NCBI GenBank assembly: GCA_963792675.1
Contig: CAWBWT010000002.1
Location: forward strand, 744,001 to 808,000
Origin: JBBROS01 sp963792675
GTDB taxonomy: Bacteria; Pseudomonadota; Alphaproteobacteria; Acetobacterales; Acetobacteraceae
Direction: 5' to 3'
DNA length: 64,000 nucleotides
Below are positions 1 to 7,734 of this stretch, piece by piece. The translations under genes were made by a program, and so were the position numbers. Positions within the stretch are counted from its first letter, which is position 1. Each line of letters opens with the position of its first letter. Under the pieces are notes generated by a model that had not been told where the DNA came from, did not search any database, and was given only the letters and a program-made list of their open reading frames with translations.

Positions 1-148
1 CGGTCGTGGTGGCGGAGCGCATGTCGAGGGCGGCGCTGTGGGCCGGACCGCGGGCGAGGACGAGGCCGCCGATCAGGCCGACGATGGTCAGCACGACGAG
101 CATTTCGATGAGGGTGAAGCCGGCTTGGTGAGGTGGGCGGGGGCGCAT
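1..148 (-). CDS. GspH/FimT-like type II secretion pseudopilin (truncated by window edge)
   Basis: Only the first 49 or so codons are inside the window. The start is an ATG at 148-146, and the N-terminus carries a short basic leader followed by the prepilin peptidase site and methylated-helix motif GFTLIEMLVVLTIVGLIGG. This is the class III leader of pseudopilins: cleavage after the Gly, N-methylation of Phe, Glu at +5. The sequence after the helix (LVLARGPAHS) resembles GspH/FimT minor pseudopilins more than the major GspG, but this is an inference from a fragment. It lies downstream of gspE and gspF on the same strand, so it is probably part of that secretion operon, and its processing enzyme could be the prepilin peptidase at 3255-3980. 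Confidence 0.8.
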   Translation of the reverse strand, partial: MRPRPPHQAGFTLIEMLVVLTIVGLIGGLVLARGPAHSAALDMRSATTT

Positions 149-165
149 GCGCTCGCCGGCGGGGG

Positions 166-188
166 ATCCCCGGATCAAGTCCGGGGAT
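166..188. repeat. REP-like palindrome between gspF and the pseudopilin gene
   Basis: ATCCCCGGA and TCCGGGGAT form perfect 9-bp arms around the 5-nt spacer TCAAG. This CCCCGGA-TCAAG-TCCGGGG element resembles short palindromes scattered through alphaproteobacterial intergenic regions. It sits in the 91-bp gap after gspF and could act as a transcript-stabilising or attenuating hairpin. Only the palindrome is directly seen. Confidence 0.6.
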
Positions 189-239
189 GACGTGGTTGGG
201 GCGGGGGATGGCGTGCCGTGGGCCACGGTGTGCGGGGGG

Positions 240-1457
240 TTATCCGGCGGCAAGGTCGTTCAGGCCGAGCATGGCGAGCAGCAGCGAGGAGACGATGCCG
301 GCGATGGCGATGCCCATGACGACGGTGATCGTGGGCACGAGGAGGGCGACGAGGCGTTGGACGCCGAGCCGGGTCTTTTCCTCGTGGATCTCGGCGGCGC
401 GGAGGGCCATGGGGCCGAGCTGGGCGGTTTCCTCGCCGAGGCGGAGCAGGTCGGTGGTGCGGAGCGGGAAGATGCCGCTTTCGCGCAGGGGGCGGGCAAG
501 GCCGGCACCGCCCTTGGCGCTAATGGTGGCCTGGTCGATGGCAGCGACGCCGGCAAGGTTGCCGACGGCGTCGCGGACGATGTTGAGGGCGCCGATCAAG
601 GGAACACCGTTGATCAGCAGGGTGCCGAGGGTGCGGGTGAAACGGGCGGCGACGACTTCGCGGGCGAGGCCGCCGATCACGGGGATGCGGAGCAAAGCGC
701 GGTCGGCTTGCAGGCGGAAGGCGGGGCGGCGGAGGGCTTGGCGCAGCAGCAGGCCGCCAATGCCGAACAGGATCAGGGCGTAGAGGCCGTAGCCGGAGAC
801 GGCGTCGCCGGCGGCGATCAGGAGCTGGGTGGGGCGGGGCAGGACGGCGCCGTTCTGCTCGAACAGGGGCACGAACTGGGGCAGCACCTCGGTCAGCAGC
901 AGGGTGATGGAGCCGACTGCGACGATCGTGAGCAAGGTGGGATAGATCATGGCGGACTTGACGGTGGAGGCCAAAGCCCGCTCGCGCTCCATCAGTGAGG
1001 CGAGGCGCTCCAGGGTGGCGGCGAGGGTGCCGCCGGCCTCGCCGGCACGGACCAGGCCGACGTAGAGGCGGGGGAAGGTGTCGGGCTGCTCGGCGAGCGC
1101 GGTGGCGAGTGATCCGCCGTCGCGAACGACGCGGCGGAGCAATTCGACGCAGGCGAGGACGCGGGGGTTGGGAGCGGTCTCGGCGAGGAAGCGGAGGCTG
1201 CGGTCGAGGTCCTGGCCGGCGCCGAGCATGACGGCGAGCTCACGGGTCAGGTCGGTGACGGCTTGGCGGCCGATGCCGCGGCGGCTGAGGCGCAGGTCGA
1301 ACAGGCGGGACAGGCCGCCGCCGGCGGGGGCGGCGCTGATGGGGATGTTGCCGGCGCGCTGCAGACGGGCGACGACTTCGGCGTCGGTGGCGGCTTCCAT
1401 CAGGCCGCGCTGGGTTTGGCCCGCCGGGTCGATGGCGACGTAGCGGAAGGAGGGCAT
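240..1457 (-). CDS. gspF: Type II secretion inner-membrane platform protein GspF
   Basis: 405 residues, the usual GspF length. The N-terminus (PSFRYVAIDPAGQTQRGLMEA) is the typical GspF/PilC start, followed by two T2SSF domains at about residues 65-190 and 270-395. Three hydrophobic segments are visible at about 165-190, 220-240 and the extreme C-terminus (VVMGIAIAGIVSSLLLAML). GspF is the polytopic platform that couples the GspE ATPase to pseudopilus assembly. The gene starts 6 bp after the gspE stop, which indicates an operon. The neighbouring GspH-like gene favours type II secretion over type IV pili. Confidence 0.9.
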   Translation of the reverse strand: MPSFRYVAIDPAGQTQRGLMEAATDAEVVARLQRAGNIPISAAPAGGGLSRLFDLRLSRRGIGRQAVTDLTRELAVMLGAGQDLDRSLRFLAETAPNPRVLACVELLRRVVRDGGSLATALAEQPDTFPRLYVGLVRAGEAGGTLAATLERLASLMERERALASTVKSAMIYPTLLTIVAVGSITLLLTEVLPQFVPLFEQNGAVLPRPTQLLIAAGDAVSGYGLYALILFGIGGLLLRQALRRPAFRLQADRALLRIPVIGGLAREVVAARFTRTLGTLLINGVPLIGALNIVRDAVGNLAGVAAIDQATISAKGGAGLARPLRESGIFPLRTTDLLRLGEETAQLGPMALRAAEIHEEKTRLGVQRLVALLVPTITVVMGIAIAGIVSSLLLAMLGLNDLAAG

Positions 1458-1463
1458 CGGGGT

Positions 1464-3194
1464 TCAGGCCTCGGCCCGGATGCTGCGGACGACTTCCTCG
1501 ACGGTGGTCTGGCCGTCGAGGGCGGCGTGGAGGCCGGCGTCGAACATCGTCACCATGCCGGCTTCGACCGCGGCACGCTCGATCTCGGTGTGCTCGGCGC
1601 GGCTGAAGATCAGGCGCTCGATGGCTGGGGTCGGCTGCAGGAACTCGGCGATGGCGATGCGGCCGCGGTAGCCGGTGCCGCGGCAGTGGGGGCAGCCGAC
1701 GGCGTGCCAGATGCGGACCGGGCGGGCGGCGGCGTGGCGGTGCAGGTCGAAGCGCTCGATCAGCTCGGGGGCGGCGTCGGCTTCGGTGCGGCAGTGCAGG
1801 CAGAGGCGGCGCACCAGGCGCTGGGCGAGGATGCCGCGAAGCACGGCGGTGAGCAGGTAGTCCTCGAGGCCCATGTCGCGCAGGCGGGAGATGGTGGCGG
1901 CGGCGGAGTTGGTGTGGACGGTGCTGAGGACGAGGTGGCCGGTGAGTGCGGCTTGCACGGCGATCTGAGCGGTTTCGAGGTCGCGGATCTCACCGACCAT
2001 GATGACGTCGGGATCCTGACGCAGGATGGAGCGGAGGAGGCTGGCGAAGTTGAGGCCGATCTGCGGCTTGACCTGGATCTGGTTGACGCCGGGAAGCTGG
2101 TATTCGATCGGGTCCTCGACGGTGACGACCTTGCGGTCGACCGAGTTGAGCGAAAGGAGGCCGGTGTAGAGGGTGGTGGTCTTGCCGCTGCCGGTCGGGC
2201 CGGTGACGAGGACGATGCCGTTGGGCAGAGCGAGTGCTGCGTCGAGGCGGGTGATGACGGAAGGGGGCAGGCCGAGCTTCGAGTACTCGAAGGCGACGGC
2301 GCTGCGGTCGAGGACGCGCAGCACGACGGTCTCGCCGTGCAGGGAGGGGATGGTGGAGACGCGGAAGTCCACTTCCTGGCCGCGGACAGCGAGCTTGATG
2401 CGACCGTCCTGCGGCAGCCGGCGTTCGGCGATGTCGAGGCGGGACATGATCTTCACGCGCGAGGTGATGGCGGCGGTCAGGCGGGCGGGGGGGCTGTCGG
2501 CCTCGTGCAGCACGCCGTCGTAGCGGTAGCGGACGCGGAGGCGGTCCTCGAACGGCTCGATGTGGATGTCGGAAGCCTGGGTCTCGACGGCGCGGGCGAT
2601 GAGGCTGTTGACGAGGCGGATGACGGGGGCTTCGGAGGCGAGGTCCTTCAAGCGTTCGGCGTCGTCCTCGGAGGCGTCGCCGTGCGGCTCGGCCTCGCCC
2701 GGCGCCGGGGTGCGGTTGGGGTCGGGGTAGAGGCGGTCGAGGGCGGCGTCGAGCTCGATGGGGACGGCGACGAGGAGGGCGACCTCGGTGCCGGTGGCGG
2801 CGGCGATGGCGGCGGGGATGAAGGGATCGAGCGGGTCGGCGACGGCGACGAGCAGGCGGTTTCCGTCACGCTCGACCGGGAGGGCGCGGGCGTTGCGGAG
2901 GAAGCGGGCAGTCAGGCGCTCGCCGAATAGTGGCTCGTCTTGCGGATACTGGGCGGGGGTGGCGACGCGGAGGCCGAGCAGGTCGGCGAAGGCGTCGGCG
3001 AGGCCACGTTCGCTGACGAGGCCGAGCTGGATGAGGACCTTGTCGAGACGTTGTCCCGACTCGGCGGCGACCCGGCGGCCGCGGTCGATCGTGCGTGGGT
3101 CGCAATGGTCCCGCGCGATCAGGAGGGCGGCGAGGGCCTCGACCGGGTCGGGGTGGGTTGCGGCGTCGGGGCCTTGGACGTCCATGCCAGCCAT
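1464..3194 (-). CDS. gspE: Type II secretion assembly ATPase GspE
   Basis: 576 residues. An N-terminal MshEN-like domain (about 25-165) precedes the secretion ATPase core. Visible motifs are Walker A GPTGSGKTTTL, an Asp box (VTVEDPIEYQLPGVNQIQV), Walker B-region VGEIRDLETAQIA, the His-box stretch TGHLVLSTVHTN, and a C-terminal tetracysteine zinc site (CLHC and CPHC). The hexameric cytoplasmic ATPase powers pseudopilus extension through GspF. It is the first gene of the minus-strand gspE-gspF-pseudopilin run and is divergent from the prepilin peptidase, with about 60 bp between the starts. A second in-frame ATG three codons downstream (3185) is equally possible. Confidence 0.93.
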   Translation of the reverse strand: MAGMDVQGPDAATHPDPVEALAALLIARDHCDPRTIDRGRRVAAESGQRLDKVLIQLGLVSERGLADAFADLLGLRVATPAQYPQDEPLFGERLTARFLRNARALPVERDGNRLLVAVADPLDPFIPAAIAAATGTEVALLVAVPIELDAALDRLYPDPNRTPAPGEAEPHGDASEDDAERLKDLASEAPVIRLVNSLIARAVETQASDIHIEPFEDRLRVRYRYDGVLHEADSPPARLTAAITSRVKIMSRLDIAERRLPQDGRIKLAVRGQEVDFRVSTIPSLHGETVVLRVLDRSAVAFEYSKLGLPPSVITRLDAALALPNGIVLVTGPTGSGKTTTLYTGLLSLNSVDRKVVTVEDPIEYQLPGVNQIQVKPQIGLNFASLLRSILRQDPDVIMVGEIRDLETAQIAVQAALTGHLVLSTVHTNSAAATISRLRDMGLEDYLLTAVLRGILAQRLVRRLCLHCRTEADAAPELIERFDLHRHAAARPVRIWHAVGCPHCRGTGYRGRIAIAEFLQPTPAIERLIFSRAEHTEIERAAVEAGMVTMFDAGLHAALDGQTTVEEVVRSIRAEA

Positions 3195-3254
3195 CGGTTG
3201 TGGGTGTTTCTCATCGCATTATACATGGGCGCGAGGCGGGGTGGGAGTGAGGGC

Positions 3255-3980
3255 ATGGATTGGATCTGGCCGCTGCTGCTCGCCCCGTTTGTCGGGAGTT
3301 TCCTAGGGGTGCTGATCCGGCGGCTGCCGCAAGGACGGTTGCTGCATCCGGCACGGTCGGTGTGCGAGGAGTGCGGGACGACGATCGCGCTGGCGGATCT
3401 GGTGCCGATCTGGAGTTACATGCGGCTGCGCGGGCGGTGCCGCGCGTGCGGAGCGGCGATCGCGGCGCAGCATTGGCAAGTGGAGCTGGCGGCGGTCGCG
3501 GTGGCGGGCAGCGCGGTGCTGTTGGAGGCCGACCCGTTGTGGCCGGTTTGCGTGCTGGGGTGGACGCTGCTGGCGCTGGCGTGGATCGACTGGGATTGCA
3601 TGCTGCTGCCCGACGTCCTGACGTTGCCGCTGGTGGTGGCGGGTTTGGCGGTGACGTGGTGGGAGGATGCGCAACTGGCAACCGAGCATGCGCTGGCCGC
3701 CGCATTCGGATATGCGGCGGTGATGCTGTTGGCGCTCGGGTATCGGCGGCTACGCGGGCGGGACGGAATCGGCGAGGGCGATGCGAAGCTGGTGGCGGCG
3801 CTGGGGGCCTGGGTCGGGCTGGAAGGGTTGCCGCCGGTGGTTGTGGGGGCGGCGCTGATCGGATTGCTGGCGGCTCTGGTGTTGATGCTGCGCGGCCGGG
3901 ATGTGCGCGCGACGACGCCGTTACCGTTCGGTTGCTGCCTGGCCCTGGCGGGTTGGGGCGTGATGCTCGCCGGCAGTTGA
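3255..3980 (+). CDS. Prepilin leader peptidase / N-methyltransferase (A24 family)
   Basis: 241 residues from the ATG at 3255, which is preceded by a GAG-rich stretch; longer in-frame starts reach antisense to gspE and were not used. The N-terminal cytoplasmic domain has the zinc tetracysteine pattern CEEC...CRAC, and the aspartic protease residues are in DWDCMLLPD and GIGEGDAKL (the GxGD signature). Several transmembrane segments follow. The enzyme cleaves the leader before the Phe of pseudopilins and methylates the new N-terminus. It is divergent from gspE and presumably serves that system. The 3' end overlaps the convergent membrane-protein gene by 60 bp. Confidence 0.9.
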   Translation: MDWIWPLLLAPFVGSFLGVLIRRLPQGRLLHPARSVCEECGTTIALADLVPIWSYMRLRGRCRACGAAIAAQHWQVELAAVAVAGSAVLLEADPLWPVCVLGWTLLALAWIDWDCMLLPDVLTLPLVVAGLAVTWWEDAQLATEHALAAAFGYAAVMLLALGYRRLRGRDGIGEGDAKLVAALGAWVGLEGLPPVVVGAALIGLLAALVLMLRGRDVRATTPLPFGCCLALAGWGVMLAGS

Positions 3981-5294
3981 GCCGGCGCGCCGGGCGGCCA
4001 GCAGCGGGGGCAGAAGGGTGAGCCAGGCGATGCGGGCCTGGTAGCGGTGATGCGGCCCGGACAGGGCTCCGGTGGCGGCGGCGTTGGCGAGCAGGGCGAC
4101 GAGGACGAGGGTGGCCAGAACGGCGGCGGGACGGTCCTCGCGCCAGCGCGCGGCGAGGAACGCCGTGGCGATGGCGGCGACCACGAGCAGGATGGTTTGC
4201 AGCGGGCGGAGCGGGGCGGCCAGCAGCGCCAACTCGCCGTGGTATTGGCGGCCGGCGGTGAACCGGTCGGCTTCGGCGGCGGGGAAGAACAGCTTCATGC
4301 GCGGGAGAACGGCGATCTCGAGGTGGTCGGGGACGAGGGTGTCGCCGACCTGCACGAGAGTGAGTTGCTGCAGGGTGTTGCGAAAGGCCGCAGCGAGCAC
4401 GGCGGCGGGGTGTGCGAGCAGGGTGGCGCGGACGATGACGGCGGCCTCGGGAGCGATACGGGTAGGGCCGTAGCCGCCGGCCCAGACCGGGCCGAACGGA
4501 TCCCAGAGGAAGTCGTCGGCATTGTCGGGGAGGCGGTCGCGCCAGGCGCAGGTGCGCCAGCCGGCGGCTGGACAGGCGTCACGGATCGTGGCGCGGGCGG
4601 GGCCGTCGGCCACGAGGCGGGCGAGGGCGAAGTCGGCGCCGTAGGGCGAGATCGCGAGCCGGTCGAAGGCGATCCAGTTGGACGCGAGCAGAAACAGCAG
4701 AGCCGCGGCAAGGGGGGTGACGGTTCGCGCCAAGCTGCGCCAGTCGGCCAGCGCGAGCACGGTGATGCAGGCGGTGGCGAGGATGAGGTGGGCGAGGTGG
4801 GCGGCGATGGCGATGGCCGTGAGCACCGCGGTCGCGGCGAGGGCGACGGGCCCGACCTGACGGCGGGCGAGGATGAAAAGGCCCAGGACAGTGATCGGGG
4901 TGAGGGTGTCGGGCATCAGGAGGGAGGCGAACCAGGGGGCGGCGGTGCCGGCGGCCAGGATGGCGCATAGGACGAAGTGGCGGGTGGCGCACGGCGGGCC
5001 GAGGCTGGCTTGGGTGAGCCAGAGCGCTGCCGAGAGCAGGAGGCATTGCGCGTAGGCGGCGGGCCAGAGGGTCAGGCCGGCGTGGAACGGGGTGAGGAAG
5101 GGTCCGTAGACCCAGGGCTTATCCCAGCCGGCGTCGGGCAGCAGGGCCTGTTCAAGGAAGCCGCCGGTGTCGCTGAACACGATGGGATAGCGGTTCAGGA
5201 GGGCGGGCCAGAGGAACAGAACGGCGCTGCCGGCGACCGATAGAAGGCTGGGGCCAGGAGCCCCAGACCCCCCGGACTTAAGTCGGGATGTCAA
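3921..5294 (-). CDS. Polytopic membrane protein of unknown function
   Basis: About 457 residues with roughly ten hydrophobic segments and a soluble loop around residues 225-330 that contains Cys and Trp (CPAAGWRTCAWRD). The layout, with short N-terminal periplasmic motifs such as RYPIVFSDTGGFLEQ, resembles large membrane glycosyltransferase-like or acyl-carrier integral proteins, but I do not recognise the family. The only available start is a TTG at 5294, which lies inside a three-hairpin repeat, and the first 15 residues (TSRLKSGGSGAPGPS) are encoded by that repeat. The true N-terminus is therefore uncertain. The 3' end overlaps the convergent prepilin peptidase gene. Confidence 0.7.
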   Translation of the reverse strand: MTSRLKSGGSGAPGPSLLSVAGSAVLFLWPALLNRYPIVFSDTGGFLEQALLPDAGWDKPWVYGPFLTPFHAGLTLWPAAYAQCLLLSAALWLTQASLGPPCATRHFVLCAILAAGTAAPWFASLLMPDTLTPITVLGLFILARRQVGPVALAATAVLTAIAIAAHLAHLILATACITVLALADWRSLARTVTPLAAALLFLLASNWIAFDRLAISPYGADFALARLVADGPARATIRDACPAAGWRTCAWRDRLPDNADDFLWDPFGPVWAGGYGPTRIAPEAAVIVRATLLAHPAAVLAAAFRNTLQQLTLVQVGDTLVPDHLEIAVLPRMKLFFPAAEADRFTAGRQYHGELALLAAPLRPLQTILLVVAAIATAFLAARWREDRPAAVLATLVLVALLANAAATGALSGPHHRYQARIAWLTLLPPLLAARRAGSTAGEHHAPTRQGQAATER

Positions 5295-5340
5295 AGGCTC
5301 CGCCTTTGATGGGGTTCAAAGGGGCGAAGCCCCTTTGCCT
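5248..5340. repeat. Three-hairpin intergenic repeat, copy A
   Basis: Three perfect hairpins in a row: CTGGGGC/GCCCCAG (5248-5266), CAAAGGC-TCC-GCCTTTG (5292-5308) and CAAAGGGGC-GAA-GCCCCTTTG (5317-5337). The order, spacing and middle hairpin sequence match copy B at 57601-57690. The element lies between moaE and the membrane-protein gene. The moaE C-terminus (GKGASPL) and the presumed N-terminus of the downstream gene both run into it. Confidence 0.8.
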
Positions 5341-5792
5341 TCCCAGCGTGCGGTCGCGTCGTCATCGGCGTGGTTGGCCGACACCCATGCGGTTTCGCCG
5401 GAGGCGAACTCCTCCTGCTTCCAGAACGGCGCCTTGGTCTTGAGCCAGTCGATCAGGAAAGCGGTCGAGTCGAGGGCGGCCTGGCGGTGCGGGCTGGCGG
5501 TCAGGACGAGAACGATCGGGTCGCCGGGGACGAGACGGCCGGTGCGGTGGATCACGGTGCAGCCGAGCAACGGCCAGCGGGCTTCGGCGTCCGCGGCGAT
5601 GCGCTCGAGGGCGCGCTCGGTCATGCCGGGGTAGTGTTCGAGGGTCATGGCGGCGATCGGGCGGCCGGCGGCCGTGCCGCGAACGGTGCCGACGAAACAG
5701 CCGATGCCGCCGATGTCGACGCGACCGGCGAGGAGGGCGGCGATCTCGGCGCCGGTGTCGAAGGGGGCGTCCTGGACGCGAATGGTCGGCAT
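5316..5792 (-). CDS. moaE: Molybdopterin synthase catalytic subunit MoaE
   Basis: 158 residues, normal for MoaE. The family pattern is clear: GCFVGTVRG near the N-terminus, LEHYPGMTERAL, IHRTGRLVPGD, and the C-terminal KTKAPFWKQE that carries the conserved catalytic lysines. With MoaD it converts cyclic pyranopterin monophosphate to molybdopterin by transferring two sulfurs. The start codon overlaps the moaD stop in TGATG, so the two are translationally coupled. The last seven residues are encoded inside repeat copy A, suggesting that the repeat replaced the original stop region. Confidence 0.93.
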   Translation of the reverse strand: MPTIRVQDAPFDTGAEIAALLAGRVDIGGIGCFVGTVRGTAAGRPIAAMTLEHYPGMTERALERIAADAEARWPLLGCTVIHRTGRLVPGDPIVLVLTASPHRQAALDSTAFLIDWLKTKAPFWKQEEFASGETAWVSANHADDDATARWEGKGASPL

Positions 5793-6046
5793 CAGCCGCC
5801 GGTGACCGGGGGGAAGAAGGCGACTTCGTCGCCGTCCTGCACAGGGGTGGAAGGGGAAGCGAAGTCCTGGTTCACGGCGGCTCGGACGACGCCGGGTTCG
5901 GCGAAGGCGCGCGCGCCGCGGTCGTCACGGGCCTGCAGCCAGGCAGCGAGGTCGCCAACGGTGGCCACGCCTTCGGGCAACGACAGGCGCTCGCCGGGAA
6001 CGCCCATGCGTTCCTTGAGCCAGGCGAAGTAGAGCAACTCGAGCAT
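5792..6046 (-). CDS. moaD: Molybdopterin synthase sulfur carrier subunit MoaD
   Basis: 84 residues with a ubiquitin-like fold pattern (LLYFAWLKERMG at the start, DGDEVAFFPPVTGG at the end). The C-terminal Gly-Gly is the site of adenylation and thiocarboxylation. The true start is the ATG at 6046, where the upstream lipoprotein gene's stop overlaps it as TGATG; a longer in-frame reading through that gene is an artefact. It delivers sulfur to MoaE. No other cofactor biosynthesis gene is in the window. Confidence 0.92.
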   Translation of the reverse strand: MLELLYFAWLKERMGVPGERLSLPEGVATVGDLAAWLQARDDRGARAFAEPGVVRAAVNQDFASPSTPVQDGDEVAFFPPVTGG

Positions 6047-6678
6047 CAGCGGGGGGTCGGGATGGTTTGCACGGAGCCGTTGGGATTGATGATGGTGCTG
6101 GTGCCGTTGCCGTTGGGGACGATGATAGCGCCGGGACCCTGGGGGGTGGTGAGCTGGCGGTAGGAGTTGGTGCCGCCGGCGTCGACGGCGGGGCCGCTCG
6201 GCGTCTGGATGACCTGGCCTTGCGGGCCGGGGCCGGGTGCGGAGCGGGGGGCCGGGGCGAGCGGCGGGATGCTGGCGGATGGTGCGCCGCTTTGCGGGTT
6301 GCCTGGGGCGTTTCCGGGCGGCGTGTCGCTGCCACGGGGGCGAGGCTGGCGGCCGGCGGGGTAGTTGGGCTGGGCGCCGGGCACGGTGGATTGGGGCTGG
6401 TTGCGTTGGTTGTCGCCGTTCTGGATGTCGGCGAGGGTCGGCTCGGGACCCTGCGGACCGGGCCAAACGTTGCCGGGCTCGGGTTGCAGCGGGGTTGGGT
6501 CGGGGGCCTGGCCGAGCACGCGACGGACGTTCTCGCTGTCGGTCATGGGGATGTTGGGGTTGGTGCCGGGGAGAGAGAAGGCATGATCGAGGAAGGTGCC
6601 GAATCCGGTGCAGCCCCCGAGCAGGAGAGGGGCGAGGATCGAGACTGGGAGTGAGATTGGGACTGTCGTACGCCGCAT
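6046..6678 (-). CDS. Pro/Gly/Asn-rich lipoprotein
   Basis: 210 residues. The ATG at 6678 has AGGAG six bases upstream. The N-terminus is a lipoprotein signal peptide with lipobox LLGGC at Cys23. After acylation the protein is low-complexity, rich in Pro, Gly, Gln and Asn, and ends NPNGSVQTIPTPR. No enzyme domain is visible. It is probably envelope-anchored. It is the first member of a TGATG-coupled run with moaD and moaE, although nothing suggests a role in molybdopterin synthesis. Function unknown. Confidence 0.75.
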   Translation of the reverse strand: MRRTTVPISLPVSILAPLLLGGCTGFGTFLDHAFSLPGTNPNIPMTDSENVRRVLGQAPDPTPLQPEPGNVWPGPQGPEPTLADIQNGDNQRNQPQSTVPGAQPNYPAGRQPRPRGSDTPPGNAPGNPQSGAPSASIPPLAPAPRSAPGPGPQGQVIQTPSGPAVDAGGTNSYRQLTTPQGPGAIIVPNGNGTSTIINPNGSVQTIPTPR

Positions 6679-6739
6679 GAGGGCTCCTGAAGTGGCCACG
6701 CGGCCGGTCGTTGAATTTTGCCTGGTCAAAATGGATTGC

Positions 6740-7378
6740 TCAAGCATCGGTCGCGGCGCGAGGCGCGGCCGGGGGCCTGGGCGTGGCCACGGCCGGCCGG
6801 ACCGCATGGTGCAGGCCGGCGGTGAGATAGTCCCAGCCGGTCCAGAGGGTGAGGGCCGCGGCAACCCAAAGCATCATCTCACCGATCGTGGAGACCGGCA
6901 GAAAGCCAATGTGGAGGAGAGTCGCGGAGTCGTCGCCGGCGAGGAGCGTGCCGAGGGCGCCCATTTGCACGCCGGTCTTCCATTTGGCGAGGGCGGTGAC
7001 GGGGAGGCCGACGCGCAGCCCGGCCAAATACTCGCGCAAGCCGCTGACGAGGATCTCGCGGAGCATGATGACGATGGCGGGATAGAGGCCCAAGGCGGAC
7101 AGCCGCCCCTGGCCGGCGAGCAGCATCAGCGAGGCACCGACGAGGAGCTTGTCGGCAATCGGGTCGAGCATGCGGCCGAAGTCGGAGGTTTGCCGCCGGC
7201 CACGGGCGAGGCGGCCATCGAAGTAGTCGGTGATCCCGGCGATGGCGAAAACCACGCAGGCGGCGAAGTTGGTGGCGGGCGTATGCAGCGCGACCAGCAG
7301 GACCAGCAGCGGGATGGCCGCGATCCTTGAAAGCGTTAGAAGATTGGGCAGGTCGGTGAGCATCGCGAGGCGCACCAT
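6740..7378 (-). CDS. pgsA: CDP-diacylglycerol-glycerol-3-phosphate 3-phosphatidyltransferase
   Basis: 212 residues with about five membrane segments. The CDP-alcohol phosphotransferase signature is present as DYFDGRLARGRRQ followed by GRMLDPIADK, with all catalytic Asp residues in place. The start region (MLTDLPNLLTLSRI) is typical of PgsA. The enzyme makes phosphatidylglycerophosphate, the committed step to phosphatidylglycerol and cardiolipin, in the inner membrane. Two in-frame ATGs (7378 and 7363) are possible; neither has a strong ribosome site. The C-terminal 25 residues are an Ala/Pro-rich extension. Confidence 0.9.
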   Translation of the reverse strand: MVRLAMLTDLPNLLTLSRIAAIPLLVLLVALHTPATNFAACVVFAIAGITDYFDGRLARGRRQTSDFGRMLDPIADKLLVGASLMLLAGQGRLSALGLYPAIVIMLREILVSGLREYLAGLRVGLPVTALAKWKTGVQMGALGTLLAGDDSATLLHIGFLPVSTIGEMMLWVAAALTLWTGWDYLTAGLHHAVRPAVATPRPPAAPRAATDA

Positions 7379-7510
7379 ATACTACCGGAGATTGGCGAAC
7401 AGTGGCTCGACCGGACGGGGTGGTCTGGCGATCCGAGGTGAGCCGGTGCGGGGCCGTGGCCGCCGACCGGAGACGGTGCGGTGCCCGATCCGGGTGGCCC
7501 GGGGCGGGGA

Positions 7511-7642
7511 TCAGATCACGAGATAGGCAAGCAGGGCACCGACGAAGGCGAAGGCGGCCAGAAGAAGGATGGCTCGGAGGGCGCCGGTCTGCAGGTTGGC
7601 ACCGAGGACGTTGCGGAGGATGGTATCACTGTCTTTGGCCAT
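7511..7642 (-). CDS. 43-residue single-span membrane protein
   Basis: An ATG at 7642, preceded by GGAGA at a suitable spacing, opens a 43-codon frame ending in TGA at 7511-7513. The protein starts MAKDSDTILRNVLGANLQTG and then has one hydrophobic helix (about residues 24-43) that runs to the end. Coding status is inferred from the ribosome site, the amphipathic N-terminus and the clean transmembrane segment. Function is unknown. It lies alone upstream of pgsA on the same strand and is divergent from the glycosyltransferase gene. Confidence 0.55.
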   Translation of the reverse strand: MAKDSDTILRNVLGANLQTGALRAILLLAAFAFVGALLAYLVI

Positions 7643-7734
7643 GGCTGGGTCTCCGGTCCGTGGCGGCTTGAAGGGGTCGAGGCCTTATAGTGGCGGAGTT
7701 GGACGGCGCGAAGCGAGGCTTTGGGGGGCGGGCG

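Noticed and set aside
1263..2930. Long plus-strand open frame antisense to gspE/gspF
   Set aside because: High G/C third positions in the real genes leave antisense frames open; its protein is Gly/Asp/Glu-rich nonsense.
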